DNA of 64,000 nt from JACKIP01 sp963710165 (GCA_963710165.1 CAVPYZ010000001.1:372001-436000); one strand, 5' to 3'. Positions 15,906 through 25,252 are shown, counted from the stretch's first letter. Numbers and translations: made by a program. The notes: generated by a model not told the origin, from the letters alone.

Positions 15906-17867
15906 ATGGGCGGCGGAATTGATGCGTCTAACGACCGTGTAGATGGGCCTGTTGGCACAGGGTTTTATTTTGATGGTGTTAATGATTTCGCGATAGCGTC
16001 CTCATCTGATTACACATCGAATAATGCTACGGTATCTTTATGGTTTAAAGCTGTTTCCACAGGCGGAAATAGAATGTTATTTAATAACTATGATGGGCCT
16101 TCAAATGAATGGGGGTTTGGTTTAAGCGGCTCAAACTTGAGGTTAAGCAGTGATATAGGCGGGGATGGGCAAGCACTGTATGATACCCCTATCATTGTTG
16201 GGCAATGGTACCATGTTGCGGCTATACAAGATAACTTAGAAAACAAATTATATCTGAACGGCGCTTTGGTTGGTAGTGGTGCGTCATCGACATCTAGTTG
16301 GAGCAATCTCTCTGTTGGTAGTATACATATAGGCGCAAAAAGAGGTAATTGGCAGTTTTTTGATGGTGATATTGATGATGTTCAAATATATAGTCGCGGT
16401 CTAACAGAATCAGAAATCCTTGAACTCTATAATGCTGGCGATATACCTATAGAAGGAAGTTACGATTTAAATGATGGGCTACTTGGATATTGGAAAATGG
16501 ATGAGACATCCGGAACTGCAATAATCGATTCAACAGGTAATGGTAACGATGGTACTTTACAATATAACAATGCAGGATTTTCTGATGGTCGAGTAGATGG
16601 CTCACGCGATTTTTACGATGCATCACGTTTTAACATTCCAAATGGAATTTCAAATCTAGGAAATATGCGGAATATATCTATATCATTTTGGGCAAATTTC
16701 GATGAGATGTCTGGCTATGAACAAATTCTCTCAGCTCCAGATTTTGCTTATATAGATAATAGCGATTTTAATCATAATGATTTTAGATTTGTTGCTGGTA
16801 ACTGGGGTACGACAATTGGACGATTCGAAGTTAATGACGGTTTTGCAAATATTGGAAAATGGCAACATTACACGGTAACATACAGTTATGATGATCCAGT
16901 AGGTACACAGCCAAAAATGTATATTGATGGTGTCGCACAAACAGTTACTACATCTACAACACCTGCTGGTGTATTTGAAACGGCAACAGGCACAGAGTTC
17001 TATTTTGGTCGAAATTCAAGTTCCAGTAGTTCGGGTATGGATGGAAAGCTAGATGATTTTCGTATTTATAACCGCGTGCTTTCTCCCTCAGAAGTTGAAA
17101 TCCTGAATGGCTGTACAGGACCGGGAAGTTATTACTACAATTTCTCTGATGATACTATGCAATGGTGTAGTGGCGTGGCTTCCGCGTATAATATGGGTCC
17201 AACAGATGTTGGTGGAAATACGACATGTACAATGGGCGGCGACCCGTTTACTGTATCACAAGGCAATATGCATTATCGCCCAGGTTCGGAAACTATGTAT
17301 TTTTGCAATGGTGATTACCCAATACCTATAGGTCGACAATGTACAAATTGTGGAGGCTCACCGTCTGAAAAAGTTGCTTTTGTTGAATATGACCAAATAA
17401 GTGCCCAGTTTTTGGGAGGCATAGTAAGTGCCAACGCTAGATGTCAGGCAGCTGCTAATGCTGCTGGATTACAAGGAACGTACTATGCCTGGCTAGCAGA
17501 TAGTGATCCAAACTCTGCGCCTGCGACACGTTTTTCTTCGGATATTCGCTCTGGTACTTACGCGATTGTAATGCCTAACGGAACACAGATAGCAGCAGAT
17601 TGGTCTGATCTAACAGATGGTAATATTTCTAATAATCTGAGTGTTACAGAGTTTGGTTCTAGTTTAATTTCACATGTTGACGGAAACATGATTACAAACG
17701 TAAATTCAGATAGAACACAGTTCGCGTCAACTGGAACATGTAGTGATTATACATCTGGCTCAGAACCTGTAAGAAGGGGAGATTCTCGACAGAGTGATGG
17801 GCGATGGACGTCTAGCGGAACAGTTGGTTGCAATGCGGGAGCCCATATTTACTGTTTTGAACAATAA
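15906..17867 (+). CDS. LamG adhesin, part 5: LamG domains 5 and 6 and C-terminal DUF1554-like lectin domain
   Basis: This 653-residue segment is in the same frame as the previous fragment. It holds LamG domain 5 (to about residue 175), domain 6 (YWKMDETSGTAIIDST to DDFRIYNRVLSPSEV, about 195-400), a Cys-rich linker with repeated (M/L)x(W/Y)C pieces, and a C-terminal domain (about 488-653). The latter's GGIVSANARCQAAANAAGL, GTYYAWLADS, Trp and late Cys pattern match DUF1554-type endostatin/C-type-lectin folds. LamG and lectin-like folds bind carbohydrate or protein ligands, so a secreted adhesin is inferred. No sorting signal or membrane helix follows. Confidence 0.72.
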   Translation: MGGGIDASNDRVDGPVGTGFYFDGVNDFAIASSSDYTSNNATVSLWFKAVSTGGNRMLFNNYDGPSNEWGFGLSGSNLRLSSDIGGDGQALYDTPIIVGQWYHVAAIQDNLENKLYLNGALVGSGASSTSSWSNLSVGSIHIGAKRGNWQFFDGDIDDVQIYSRGLTESEILELYNAGDIPIEGSYDLNDGLLGYWKMDETSGTAIIDSTGNGNDGTLQYNNAGFSDGRVDGSRDFYDASRFNIPNGISNLGNMRNISISFWANFDEMSGYEQILSAPDFAYIDNSDFNHNDFRFVAGNWGTTIGRFEVNDGFANIGKWQHYTVTYSYDDPVGTQPKMYIDGVAQTVTTSTTPAGVFETATGTEFYFGRNSSSSSSGMDGKLDDFRIYNRVLSPSEVEILNGCTGPGSYYYNFSDDTMQWCSGVASAYNMGPTDVGGNTTCTMGGDPFTVSQGNMHYRPGSETMYFCNGDYPIPIGRQCTNCGGSPSEKVAFVEYDQISAQFLGGIVSANARCQAAANAAGLQGTYYAWLADSDPNSAPATRFSSDIRSGTYAIVMPNGTQIAADWSDLTDGNISNNLSVTEFGSSLISHVDGNMITNVNSDRTQFASTGTCSDYTSGSEPVRRGDSRQSDGRWTSSGTVGCNAGAHIYCFEQ

Positions 17868-17908
17868 TTTTTCTTGCAATGCAAAACACTTTTCGGCAAT
17901 AATTAATT

Positions 17909-17986
17909 ATGAGTTTGAATTTAAACATTCTGGTTAACGTCCTTGTGGTGGTGCTTCTTGGGAAGCGCTTTGGACGGTATGCCTAG
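17909..17986 (+). CDS. Branched-chain amino acid leader peptide of ilvB
   Basis: This 25-codon ORF starts MSLNLNILVNV and continues LVVVLLG before KRFGRYA and a stop. It has six Leu, five Val and one Ile, clustered at codons 7-17. It ends about 100 bases before ilvB and directly precedes a mutually exclusive antiterminator/terminator pair. The composition is the signature of an ilv attenuator: ribosome stalling at scarce Leu/Val tRNA signals starvation. The peptide itself is expected to have no other role. Confidence 0.85.
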   Translation: MSLNLNILVNVLVVVLLGKRFGRYA

Positions 17987-18041
17987 AATTTAAATAGCAA
18001 ACAACCAAAGCGCCCCGATCTAAAAGACGGGGCTTTTTTTT
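17965..18041 (+). promoter_or_regulatory. Transcription attenuator in front of ilvB
   Basis: The terminator is GCCCCG (18012-18017) pairing with CGGGGC (18028-18033), followed by eight T (18034-18041). The antiterminator is GCGCTTTGG (17965-17973), inside the last leader codons, pairing perfectly with CCAAAGCGC (18005-18013), which shares its last bases with the terminator stem. A ribosome stalled at the Leu/Val codons leaves 17965-17973 free and allows read-through; one that reaches the stop at 17984 covers it and the terminator forms. Confidence 0.82.
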
Positions 18042-18083
18042 GATTGAAATAATGTGATGAGATACTAAAAAGAGGAGAAACAC

Positions 18084-19889
18084 ATGGCCGGCGCAAAGAT
18101 TAAAGAGATGACAGACAAGGTTAAGGCAGCCATGCCGAAAGCCGAAAAAATGACAGGCGCCGATATCGTCCTCCGCGCGCTGAAAGAACAAAATGTCGAT
18201 ACAATTTTTGGCTATCCAGGCGGTGCCGTTCTTCCTATATATGACTCAATTTATCAACAAAACCATGTAAAGCACATACTTGCGCGACATGAACAAGGTG
18301 CGGGTCACGCAGCAGAAGGTTATGCACGTTCAAATGCGGGAAAAGTTGGTGTCTGTCTTGTAACATCAGGGCCCGGCGCGACAAATACAGTGACAGCGCT
18401 AACTGATGCTATGTTGGATTCTATTCCTATGGTTTGTATTACGGGTCAAGTTCCAACATTTTTAATTGGTACAGATGCGTTTCAGGAAGCGGATACGACA
18501 GGTATCACGCGTGCTTGTACAAAACACAATTATCTGGTTAAAGACGCAAATAAACTTGCCGAAGTTATTCATGAAGCATTTCACGTCGCACGCTCCGGTC
18601 GTCCTGGACCTGTTGTGATTGATCTTCCTAAGGACGTACAATTTGCAGAAGGGGTCTATAAATCAGCCTCTGAATGTAATTTGGCAGATCGCTACGATCC
18701 CAAGACGACACCTGAAAATGATGCTATTAATGCCGCTATAGAGATGATGGCATCTGCAAAACGGCCTGTGTTTTATACGGGCGGCGGTATTATTAATGCG
18801 GGGCCCGAGGCTTCCCGAGCATTAAGAGAGTTAGTCAAACTTACCGGCTTTCCCGTAACATCTACGCTTATGGGGCTTGGCGCTTATCCTGCCTCTGGTC
18901 AAAACTGGCTGGGAATGTTGGGAATGCATGGAACGGTCGAGGCAAATATGACGATGCACGGATGTGACGTAATGATTAACATCGGCGCACGTTTTGATGA
19001 TCGTGTAACAGGTCGTCTGGACGCCTTTTCACCCAATTCAAAGAAAATACATATTGATATCGATCCCAGCTCGATTAACAAAATTGTTCATGTTGATCTG
19101 CCCATTGTCGGCGATGCCGCGGAGTGTATTAATGCGATGATCTCCGCATGGAAAAAACGCGGTTTTAAAGCCGATCAAAAAGCGCTCGGTGATTGGTGGA
19201 AACAAATTGATGGTTGGCGCGCCAAGAAGTGTTTGGCTTACGAAGAATCAAAAGAGATTATCAAACCACAATATGCTTTAGAGCGTCTTCAACACTTCAT
19301 TGATAAAGATCCGCGCAAGGCCTTTATCACAACAGAAGTCGGCCAGCACCAGATGTGGGCGGCGCAATACTTACCATTTGAGGAGCCCAACCGTTGGATG
19401 ACTTCAGGGGGGCTTGGAACCATGGGGTATGGCTTACCGGCCGCCGTCGGAACGCAGATCGCAAACCCAGACGGACTCGTTATCGATATTGCCGGTGAAG
19501 CCTCTATCTTGATGAATATTCAGGAATTGACGACAGCTGTTCAATATCGTTTACCTGTTAAAGTATTTATCTTGAATAACGAATGGATGGGGATGGTGCG
19601 CCAATGGCAAGAGTTATTGCATGGTGAGCGTTATTCTGAAAGTTATTCGGACTCACTTCCTGATTTTGTGAAGCTGGCAGAAGCATATGGCGGTAAAGGC
19701 TTGCGCGCAAAAAACCCAGCAGAATTAGATGGCGTTATTCAGGAAATGCTATCCCATGATGGATTGGTTGTCTGCGATATCTGTGTTGACCCGAAAGAGA
19801 ACTGTTTTCCAATGATTCCATCGGGCAAAGCACATAATGAAATGATTTTAGCAGCCGATGCAGAAAAATTTGATAAGAAGCTGGTTTGA
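18084..19889 (+). CDS. ilvB: Acetolactate synthase large (catalytic) subunit
   Basis: This 601-residue acetohydroxyacid synthase condenses pyruvate with pyruvate or 2-oxobutyrate in the first common step of Ile/Val/Leu synthesis, using thiamine diphosphate. An AGAGGAG ribosome site precedes the ATG. The N-terminal TPP domain has GYPGGAVLPIYD and RHEQGAGHAAEGYA (catalytic Glu), the middle has FQEADTTGITR, and the C-terminal TPP domain ends NCFPMIPSGKAHNEM. The metal-binding GDG motif is GEA here (471-473), with the partner NN at 498-499. The usual regulatory-subunit gene ilvN/ilvH does not follow; an unrelated AT-rich gene does. Expression is controlled by the leader attenuator. Confidence 0.93.
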   Translation: MAGAKIKEMTDKVKAAMPKAEKMTGADIVLRALKEQNVDTIFGYPGGAVLPIYDSIYQQNHVKHILARHEQGAGHAAEGYARSNAGKVGVCLVTSGPGATNTVTALTDAMLDSIPMVCITGQVPTFLIGTDAFQEADTTGITRACTKHNYLVKDANKLAEVIHEAFHVARSGRPGPVVIDLPKDVQFAEGVYKSASECNLADRYDPKTTPENDAINAAIEMMASAKRPVFYTGGGIINAGPEASRALRELVKLTGFPVTSTLMGLGAYPASGQNWLGMLGMHGTVEANMTMHGCDVMINIGARFDDRVTGRLDAFSPNSKKIHIDIDPSSINKIVHVDLPIVGDAAECINAMISAWKKRGFKADQKALGDWWKQIDGWRAKKCLAYEESKEIIKPQYALERLQHFIDKDPRKAFITTEVGQHQMWAAQYLPFEEPNRWMTSGGLGTMGYGLPAAVGTQIANPDGLVIDIAGEASILMNIQELTTAVQYRLPVKVFILNNEWMGMVRQWQELLHGERYSESYSDSLPDFVKLAEAYGGKGLRAKNPAELDGVIQEMLSHDGLVVCDICVDPKENCFPMIPSGKAHNEMILAADAEKFDKKLV

Positions 19890-19921
19890 ATCAAGACTAT
19901 AATAATTGATACATAGCTTAC

Positions 19922-20725
19922 ATGTTAAAACATCATTGTTTGATTAGATGGAAAGGCCGTAAAAAGTTACTTTTTTCTGTTGAGGAAAGAAATAATGGCG
20001 ATTTGCTTATATATTTTAAACATGCAAAGTATTTAACTAGTGAAACTAAAAAGGAGTTAGATCGTCATAAAGAAGACCAGTTTTCTATAAAAACTCAAAA
20101 ATATAGCGTTCATAGGTCGCTTAAAAGTAGAGAAAATGGCAATTTAATAAAACATACTCTTGGTTTTTTTGATAAAACTGAAAAAACAACAGCTTTATTT
20201 ACAACAGGCATAAAGTCTGGAATTTTTTCTCCTTTATATATAAAGTTATCGGTGGATTTATCTGGTAAAGCATATAATTTTGTAAATACTAAAAAAGAAG
20301 ATTTTACCCTTATTGGAAAGGCATCGGGTAAAATATCTTTTATTTATGGACTGTTTGTATGTGATATTAATACACAAATAATTGAACCTAATTTTACCGA
20401 TGTAACCTATGAAATTTCTTATTTTAAACATTTTAAAATATTGCTTTTGTGGTCATTTATATCTTCCCCATCTATAGCAGACGGATTAATTTATCATTTT
20501 CTTTCGCATGCTGGTGAACCAAAAAGTTTAAAATTAAAAAAAGCAAACGACAAAATGATAGAGGGATTTACGAACGATGAAATTTTTGATTTATTCATTG
20601 AAATAAGAAGCATGATGTTATATCAATTTGCCGAGGAAAGAAATGCATTTTCTGTACTAGAGCAAAATTATGATATACCTAATTTCTTTAAAAAAGATCC
20701 TTTTTTAAAAATCAATAAGGCATAG
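19922..20725 (+). CDS. Hypothetical protein, AT-rich gene
   Basis: I do not recognise this 267-residue product. It is rich in Lys, Phe, Ile and Asn, and its codons are clearly more AT-rich than those of its neighbours. One hydrophobic stretch (about 176-190, ILLLWSFISSPSIAD) may be buried or membrane-associated, and the C-terminal third looks helical. There is no signal peptide. It sits where ilvN would be expected and overlaps the end of the converging tas-like gene by 14 bases. Composition suggests acquisition by transfer; no role is proposed. Confidence 0.65.
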   Translation: MLKHHCLIRWKGRKKLLFSVEERNNGDLLIYFKHAKYLTSETKKELDRHKEDQFSIKTQKYSVHRSLKSRENGNLIKHTLGFFDKTEKTTALFTTGIKSGIFSPLYIKLSVDLSGKAYNFVNTKKEDFTLIGKASGKISFIYGLFVCDINTQIIEPNFTDVTYEISYFKHFKILLLWSFISSPSIADGLIYHFLSHAGEPKSLKLKKANDKMIEGFTNDEIFDLFIEIRSMMLYQFAEERNAFSVLEQNYDIPNFFKKDPFLKINKA

Positions 20726-21773
20726 GATATTTCTTATAGACCCGATCAATGTCTTCTAATATTTCGTCAGTTAGCTTGATATCTTTTGAACCAATATCGC
20801 GTTTTAGCTGTTCCATACTGGTTGCGCCGATGATATTTGATGTAACAAAAGATCGTTTTGTTACAAACTGAAGCGCCATCTGACAAACATCCAATCCATA
20901 TTTTTCGGCAATTGCGATGTATTCACGAACCGCCGCCATGGCGTTTTCTGTGTCGCGTTGGTTGGGTCTGTTATCAAGTGACCAGCGCGATCCTTCCGGT
21001 CTGGCACCGTCTAAATATTTTCCGCTTAAAGAGCCTGCGGCTAATGGAGAATAGGGAAGATAGGCCACGTCTTCACGAACACAGGTTTCACCAAGATAGA
21101 CTTCATCGACACGATACAGCAGGGAGTATTCATTCTGGATAGAGGAAAGACGAACAAAATCTTTTACTTCGGAAAGGTGAATATATTTCATCACGCCCCA
21201 AGCCGTGTCGTTTGAAAGACCGATATGACGTACTTTACCTGATTTTACAAAGCTCGTTAGTGTTTCTAAAATTTCACAAAACTCATCAACTTCTTTTTGT
21301 GTCGTTGTATCTTTTGTAAAATCAATTGTTCCACCCCAATGTTTTCCATGGTGCGGGTAACCGCGATTAGGGGCATGTAGTTGATACAAATCGACGTAAT
21401 CCATCTGTAAGCGTTTTAATGAACCTTCTAATGCATGTTCTAGGTTTTGGGCATTTAACCCCTCTGCATTTCTTATCCAAGGGATACCATTCCCCAGCAT
21501 TTTACCAGTTGCTTTGGTGGCGAGAATAATATCATCGCGCTTGCCGCGCGCCTTGAACCAATTTCCAATATACGTTTCTGTCAGACCTTGTGTTTCAGCT
21601 TGGGGAGGAATGGCATACATCTCTGCCGTATCAAAGAAATTTATGCCTTGCTCAATCGCATAATCCATTTGCGCATGGGCATCAGTTTCGGTGTTTTGAT
21701 TGCCCCATGTCATTGTGCCAAGGCAAATTTCGCTGACTTTTAAGTCTGTGCGTGCAAATTTATTATATTCCAT
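20712..21773 (-). CDS. tas: NADP(H)-dependent aldo/keto reductase, Tas-like
   Basis: This aldo/keto reductase of about 353 residues closely resembles E. coli Tas along its whole length. It has LGTMTWGNQNTETDAHAQ, the catalytic region INFFDTAEMY with PPQAETQGLTETY, KATGK holding the active-site Lys, HIGLSNDTAWGVMKY, YSPLAAGSLSGKYL and a C-terminal cofactor patch with IIGATSMEQLKRDI. The family reduces carbonyl compounds with NADPH; the natural substrate is unknown. I chose the ATG at 21773 because an AGGAG site is correctly spaced before it, while upstream in-frame ATGs at 21782 and 21797 are too near or before that site. Confidence 0.9.
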   Translation of the reverse strand: MEYNKFARTDLKVSEICLGTMTWGNQNTETDAHAQMDYAIEQGINFFDTAEMYAIPPQAETQGLTETYIGNWFKARGKRDDIILATKATGKMLGNGIPWIRNAEGLNAQNLEHALEGSLKRLQMDYVDLYQLHAPNRGYPHHGKHWGGTIDFTKDTTTQKEVDEFCEILETLTSFVKSGKVRHIGLSNDTAWGVMKYIHLSEVKDFVRLSSIQNEYSLLYRVDEVYLGETCVREDVAYLPYSPLAAGSLSGKYLDGARPEGSRWSLDNRPNQRDTENAMAAVREYIAIAEKYGLDVCQMALQFVTKRSFVTSNIIGATSMEQLKRDIGSKDIKLTDEILEDIDRVYKKYPMPY

Positions 21774-21842
21774 TTGATCCATTCTCCTGTATTTCAAAGA
21801 ACATAATCGGCATAGCGGGCGATGGGAAGAGGGGATTTAAAA

Positions 21843-22958
21843 TTATTTGGGTTCTATGCGGATTAACTTTCCATTTTGTGCGTCGGTCAGGATATAGATG
21901 TAACCATCAGATGCGGCTTCTACATCGCGAATGCGTCCATATCCATCTATCAGTCGCTCCTGATCTATAACAGTATTCTTTTCAATCGTTAGAAATCTTA
22001 AATGTTGTTCGACCAAGGCACCAATAAACAGATGCCCTTTCCACTGCGGAAAACGATCATGATTATAAAAAGCCATACCGCTAGGTGCGATAGAGGGATC
22101 CCAATAGATGAGTGGTTGCGCCATATTCGGGGCGGATGTTTTGTCAGAGATAATGGCTCCGCTATAATCAATACCATAAGTAATTTCAGGCCAACCGTAA
22201 TTTGTACCTGCACGTAAAATATTGATTTCATCACCGCCTTTTGGGCCATGCTCATGTATCCATATACTATTATCTTCATGATTAATTGCTGCGCCCTGAA
22301 TGTTGCGATGCCCGTAAGTGTATATTTCGGGTTTGTCGCTGGCGTCATCTATAAAAGGATTGTTGGGTGGTATTGATCCATCATCATTAATTCGGATTGT
22401 GGTGCCCAAATGATTATGAATATTTTGTGCTTCATCCATGAAGAAATAACGATCACCCAATGTTATTAAAAGTGTGTTATCCGGCAAAAATAATAGTCGC
22501 GAGCCATAATGCAAACTTCCTTTTGTTTTTGGCGCAGCCACAAAAATTGTTTCCAAATTTTCAAGTTGATGATCTATCAGCTTTGCTCTTGCTACCTCTG
22601 TACCTGCATTATCTTTTGTGCCGCCTGCATAAGAAAAATAAACAAGATTGTTTTCCGCAAAATCAGGATGAAGTACAACATCCAAAAGCCCACCCTGTCC
22701 ATCAACATACAAATTTTCAGGAAGCCCACGTATTGGTTCAGGGTCAAGAACACCGTCTTTTACAAAGCGCATCCTGCCTTCACGTTCTGTGATCAGAACA
22801 TTACCATTTGGCAGAAACGCCATACCCCATGGGTATTTCAAATTTTCTGTAATAACGGTTGTTTTAACCACCTCTGCATATAAAGCAGAGGTGGAAGAAA
22901 TACATAGGATAAATGTAAGAAAAATAAACAAATATTTTTGGATAGAAAATGACATCAT
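21843..22958 (-). CDS. PQQ-dependent aldose sugar dehydrogenase (glucose/sorbosone dehydrogenase family)
   Basis: This 371-residue periplasmic protein has a signal peptide (about 1-28) and a six-bladed beta-propeller. Family motifs are the YPWGMAFLPNGNVLITER start, GQGGLLDVVLHPDF, YGHRNIQGA and the cofactor segment HEHGPKGGDEIN, with SGMAFYNHDRFPQW and GRIRDV later. It resembles E. coli YliI, which oxidises aldose sugars with PQQ. No PQQ synthesis genes are in the window. It follows maeB by 11 bases and precedes the tas-like gene on the same strand, so the three may form one transcript. Confidence 0.9.
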   Translation of the reverse strand: MMSFSIQKYLFIFLTFILCISSTSALYAEVVKTTVITENLKYPWGMAFLPNGNVLITEREGRMRFVKDGVLDPEPIRGLPENLYVDGQGGLLDVVLHPDFAENNLVYFSYAGGTKDNAGTEVARAKLIDHQLENLETIFVAAPKTKGSLHYGSRLLFLPDNTLLITLGDRYFFMDEAQNIHNHLGTTIRINDDGSIPPNNPFIDDASDKPEIYTYGHRNIQGAAINHEDNSIWIHEHGPKGGDEINILRAGTNYGWPEITYGIDYSGAIISDKTSAPNMAQPLIYWDPSIAPSGMAFYNHDRFPQWKGHLFIGALVEQHLRFLTIEKNTVIDQERLIDGYGRIRDVEAASDGYIYILTDAQNGKLIRIEPK

Positions 22959-22969
22959 TTTTCCTCTAC

Positions 22970-25252
22970 CTATTTTTGTTCAGCCTCATACACTTGTGCA
23001 CCGACGCAGGCTAGGGCGGTCATATTGACAACGCTTCTGACTGTTGCGGCATAAGTTAAAATGTGTGCGGGGCGCTTCATACCTAAAAGAATTGGTCCAA
23101 TACTAATACCTTCGGCCATAATTTTCAGCATGTTAAAGGAAATATTTGCGGCCTCTATATTGGGCATAACAAGCAGATTGGCTTCGCCTTCAAGTGTTGT
23201 GTTGGGCATGACTTCTTTACGAATTTTTTCATCTAACGCGCAATCTGCATGCATTTCTCCGTCAATTTCAAGATTTGGTTCTTTATCGAGAATATATTGC
23301 ACGGCCATACGCATTTTCCCTGCAGAGCCCTCATGAACACCAAAGTTCGAATGGGACACCATGGCAACTTTGGGCGTCATTCCAAAACGTTGAACTTCTT
23401 CGACTGCCATTAAGGTTGTATCGCAAATCTGCTCCATTGTTGGTTCAGGCGTGACCTGCGTATCAGTAATAAAATAAGTCCCTTTTTCGGTGCTTAGAAT
23501 ACCCAGTGCAGCAGCTGTTTGAACGCCTTCTTTTAGACCGATAATATCTATAATATTTTTAAGGTGGTATTTATATTGACCAACCGTACCACAAACTAGA
23601 CCGTCTGCCTGATGTTTATAAACCATCAGTGCGGCAATTGCTGTTGTATTTGAACGTACAATCGTACGTGCAACTGCGGGGGGAACACCGCGGCGTTCCA
23701 TGATCTGGTGATATGTCTCCCAATAATCACGATAGCGTTTATCATTTTCGGGATCGACCAGTTCGAAATCTTTATCAATTTCCATACGCAGGCGAAATTT
23801 TTTAATGCGATTAATCACAACTTTACGACGACCAATCACGATAGGTTTGGCAATTTTTTCATCAACAACAACCTGAATGGCGCGCAGAACTCTCTCTTCC
23901 TCGCCTTCGGCATATACGATTTTTTTCGGTGCCATACGTGCGCGCTCGAAAATCGGCTGCATGACTTGATTTGTTTTATAGAAATATTGCGTTAGACGTT
24001 GTTCATAAGCATGAAAATCTTCTATCGGTCGAGTCGCGACACCACTTTCCATCGCAGCTTTTGCAACGGCAATCGGTACGCGTGTAATCAAACGCGGATC
24101 AAAAGGTTTGGGAATAAGGTATTCGGGGCCGAACTCTAATTCTTCCCCTGCATAAACCGAAGCTACTTCGGCGCTCGCTTCGCGGCGCGCAAGCTCTGCT
24201 ATGGCATCAACGCAGGCAAGCTTCATTTCCTCATTAATTTTTGTCGCACCGACATCTAATGCACCACGAAATATAAACGGAAAACAGAGAACATTATTAA
24301 CCTGATTGGGGTAATCGGAACGTCCTGTACAAACAACGCAATCACTTTTGGCTCTCTTGGCAAGTTCGGGAAGGATTTCCGGTGTAGGGTTGGCAAGCGC
24401 CATGATCAATGGTGCACCCGCCATAGAGGCGACCATGGCTTCATCCAGCATATTCGGACCAGAAAGACCAAGAAAAATATCTGCGTCAACCAGGGCATCA
24501 GTTAACGTGCGACGATCCGTATTATTTGCAAATGCTTCTTTATAAGGGTCCATCCCTTCATTTCGTCCGGTGTGAATAACACCTTTGCGATCACATACAA
24601 TGATATTCTCCTTTGGAACACCTGCATGAACAATTAAATTGAGGCAAGCAATCGCGGATGCGCCCGCACCATTTGCAACTAATTTTACTTTCTTGATGTC
24701 ACGCCCGGACCAAAGCAGCCAGTTTTTCAGCGCAGCTGTTACAATGATAGCTGTTCCATGCTGGTCATCATGGAAAACAGGTATATTCATGCGCTCACGC
24801 AACTGCTCCTCAATGTAAAAACATTCCGGTGCTTTAATATCTTCAAGATTAATCCCGCCAAAGGAGGGTTCAAGACGTGCAACACATTCAATAAAAGCAT
24901 CCGGATCTTCTTCCGCAACTTCCAAATCAAACGAATCAATATCAGCAAACTTTTTGAAGAGAGCCGATTTTCCTTCCATTACAGGTTTGGATGCCAATGC
25001 CCCAATATTTCCTAAGCCGAGAACAGCTGTTCCGTTGGAAATAACCGCAACCATATTTCCGCGCGAGGTATAGTCCAATGCTTTTGTAGGATCTTTTTCT
25101 ATTTCAAGACACGGCGCAGCAACACCGGGAGAATAGGCAAGTGCCAAATCACGCTGCGTTGCCATCGGGGTCGTTACTTTAAGGGAAATTTTACCCGGTG
25201 TCGGATATTTATGATAGTTGAGAGCGCTCTGCTCCAAGGATTCACGTGTCAT
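22970..25252 (-). CDS. maeB: NADP-dependent malic enzyme with phosphotransacetylase-like domain
   Basis: This 760-residue MaeB-type malic enzyme converts malate to pyruvate, CO2 and NADPH. The N-terminal malic domain (about 1-160) has SPGVAAPC, the AEEDPDAF segment and the metal site in FHDDQHGTA. The NAD(P)-binding domain (about 165-410) has GAGASAIAC and ALANPTPEI. The C-terminal domain (about 430-755) is phosphotransacetylase-like (VYKHQADGLVCGT, MVSHSNFG), which in this class is usually regulatory and responds to acetyl-CoA. Full length is normal. It is divergent from the GH13 gene across about 185 bases. Confidence 0.96.
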   Translation of the reverse strand: MTRESLEQSALNYHKYPTPGKISLKVTTPMATQRDLALAYSPGVAAPCLEIEKDPTKALDYTSRGNMVAVISNGTAVLGLGNIGALASKPVMEGKSALFKKFADIDSFDLEVAEEDPDAFIECVARLEPSFGGINLEDIKAPECFYIEEQLRERMNIPVFHDDQHGTAIIVTAALKNWLLWSGRDIKKVKLVANGAGASAIACLNLIVHAGVPKENIIVCDRKGVIHTGRNEGMDPYKEAFANNTDRRTLTDALVDADIFLGLSGPNMLDEAMVASMAGAPLIMALANPTPEILPELAKRAKSDCVVCTGRSDYPNQVNNVLCFPFIFRGALDVGATKINEEMKLACVDAIAELARREASAEVASVYAGEELEFGPEYLIPKPFDPRLITRVPIAVAKAAMESGVATRPIEDFHAYEQRLTQYFYKTNQVMQPIFERARMAPKKIVYAEGEEERVLRAIQVVVDEKIAKPIVIGRRKVVINRIKKFRLRMEIDKDFELVDPENDKRYRDYWETYHQIMERRGVPPAVARTIVRSNTTAIAALMVYKHQADGLVCGTVGQYKYHLKNIIDIIGLKEGVQTAAALGILSTEKGTYFITDTQVTPEPTMEQICDTTLMAVEEVQRFGMTPKVAMVSHSNFGVHEGSAGKMRMAVQYILDKEPNLEIDGEMHADCALDEKIRKEVMPNTTLEGEANLLVMPNIEAANISFNMLKIMAEGISIGPILLGMKRPAHILTYAATVRSVVNMTALACVGAQVYEAEQK

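Larger units (their letters stand above)
13165..17100 (+). repeat. Tandem LamG-domain array (about six copies of about 215 codons)
   Basis: Each unit opens with (W/Y)K(L/M)DETSGT..DS...ND, has a ..ALNFDG..DYI strand, a (Y/I)SLWFK strand and W.H.A..Y, and ends D(L/I)DD(I/V)R(V/I)YNR.L...EI..LYN. Headers lie near 13875, 14523, 15165, 15838 and 16490, and a first, headerless copy starts near 13165. High DNA identity among copies 3 and 4 makes this stretch prone to recombination and to assembly collapse. Confidence 0.78.

Noticed and set aside
13165..17100. CRISPR-like or mobile-element repeats
   Set aside because: The repeats are about 650 bases, coding and diverged like protein domains; no short direct repeats with unique spacers, transposase or terminal inverted repeats are seen anywhere in the window.
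17934..18191. 85-codon minus-strand ORF over the ilvB leader
   Set aside because: It runs antisense across a complete attenuator and the ilvB start; the sense features explain the sequence.
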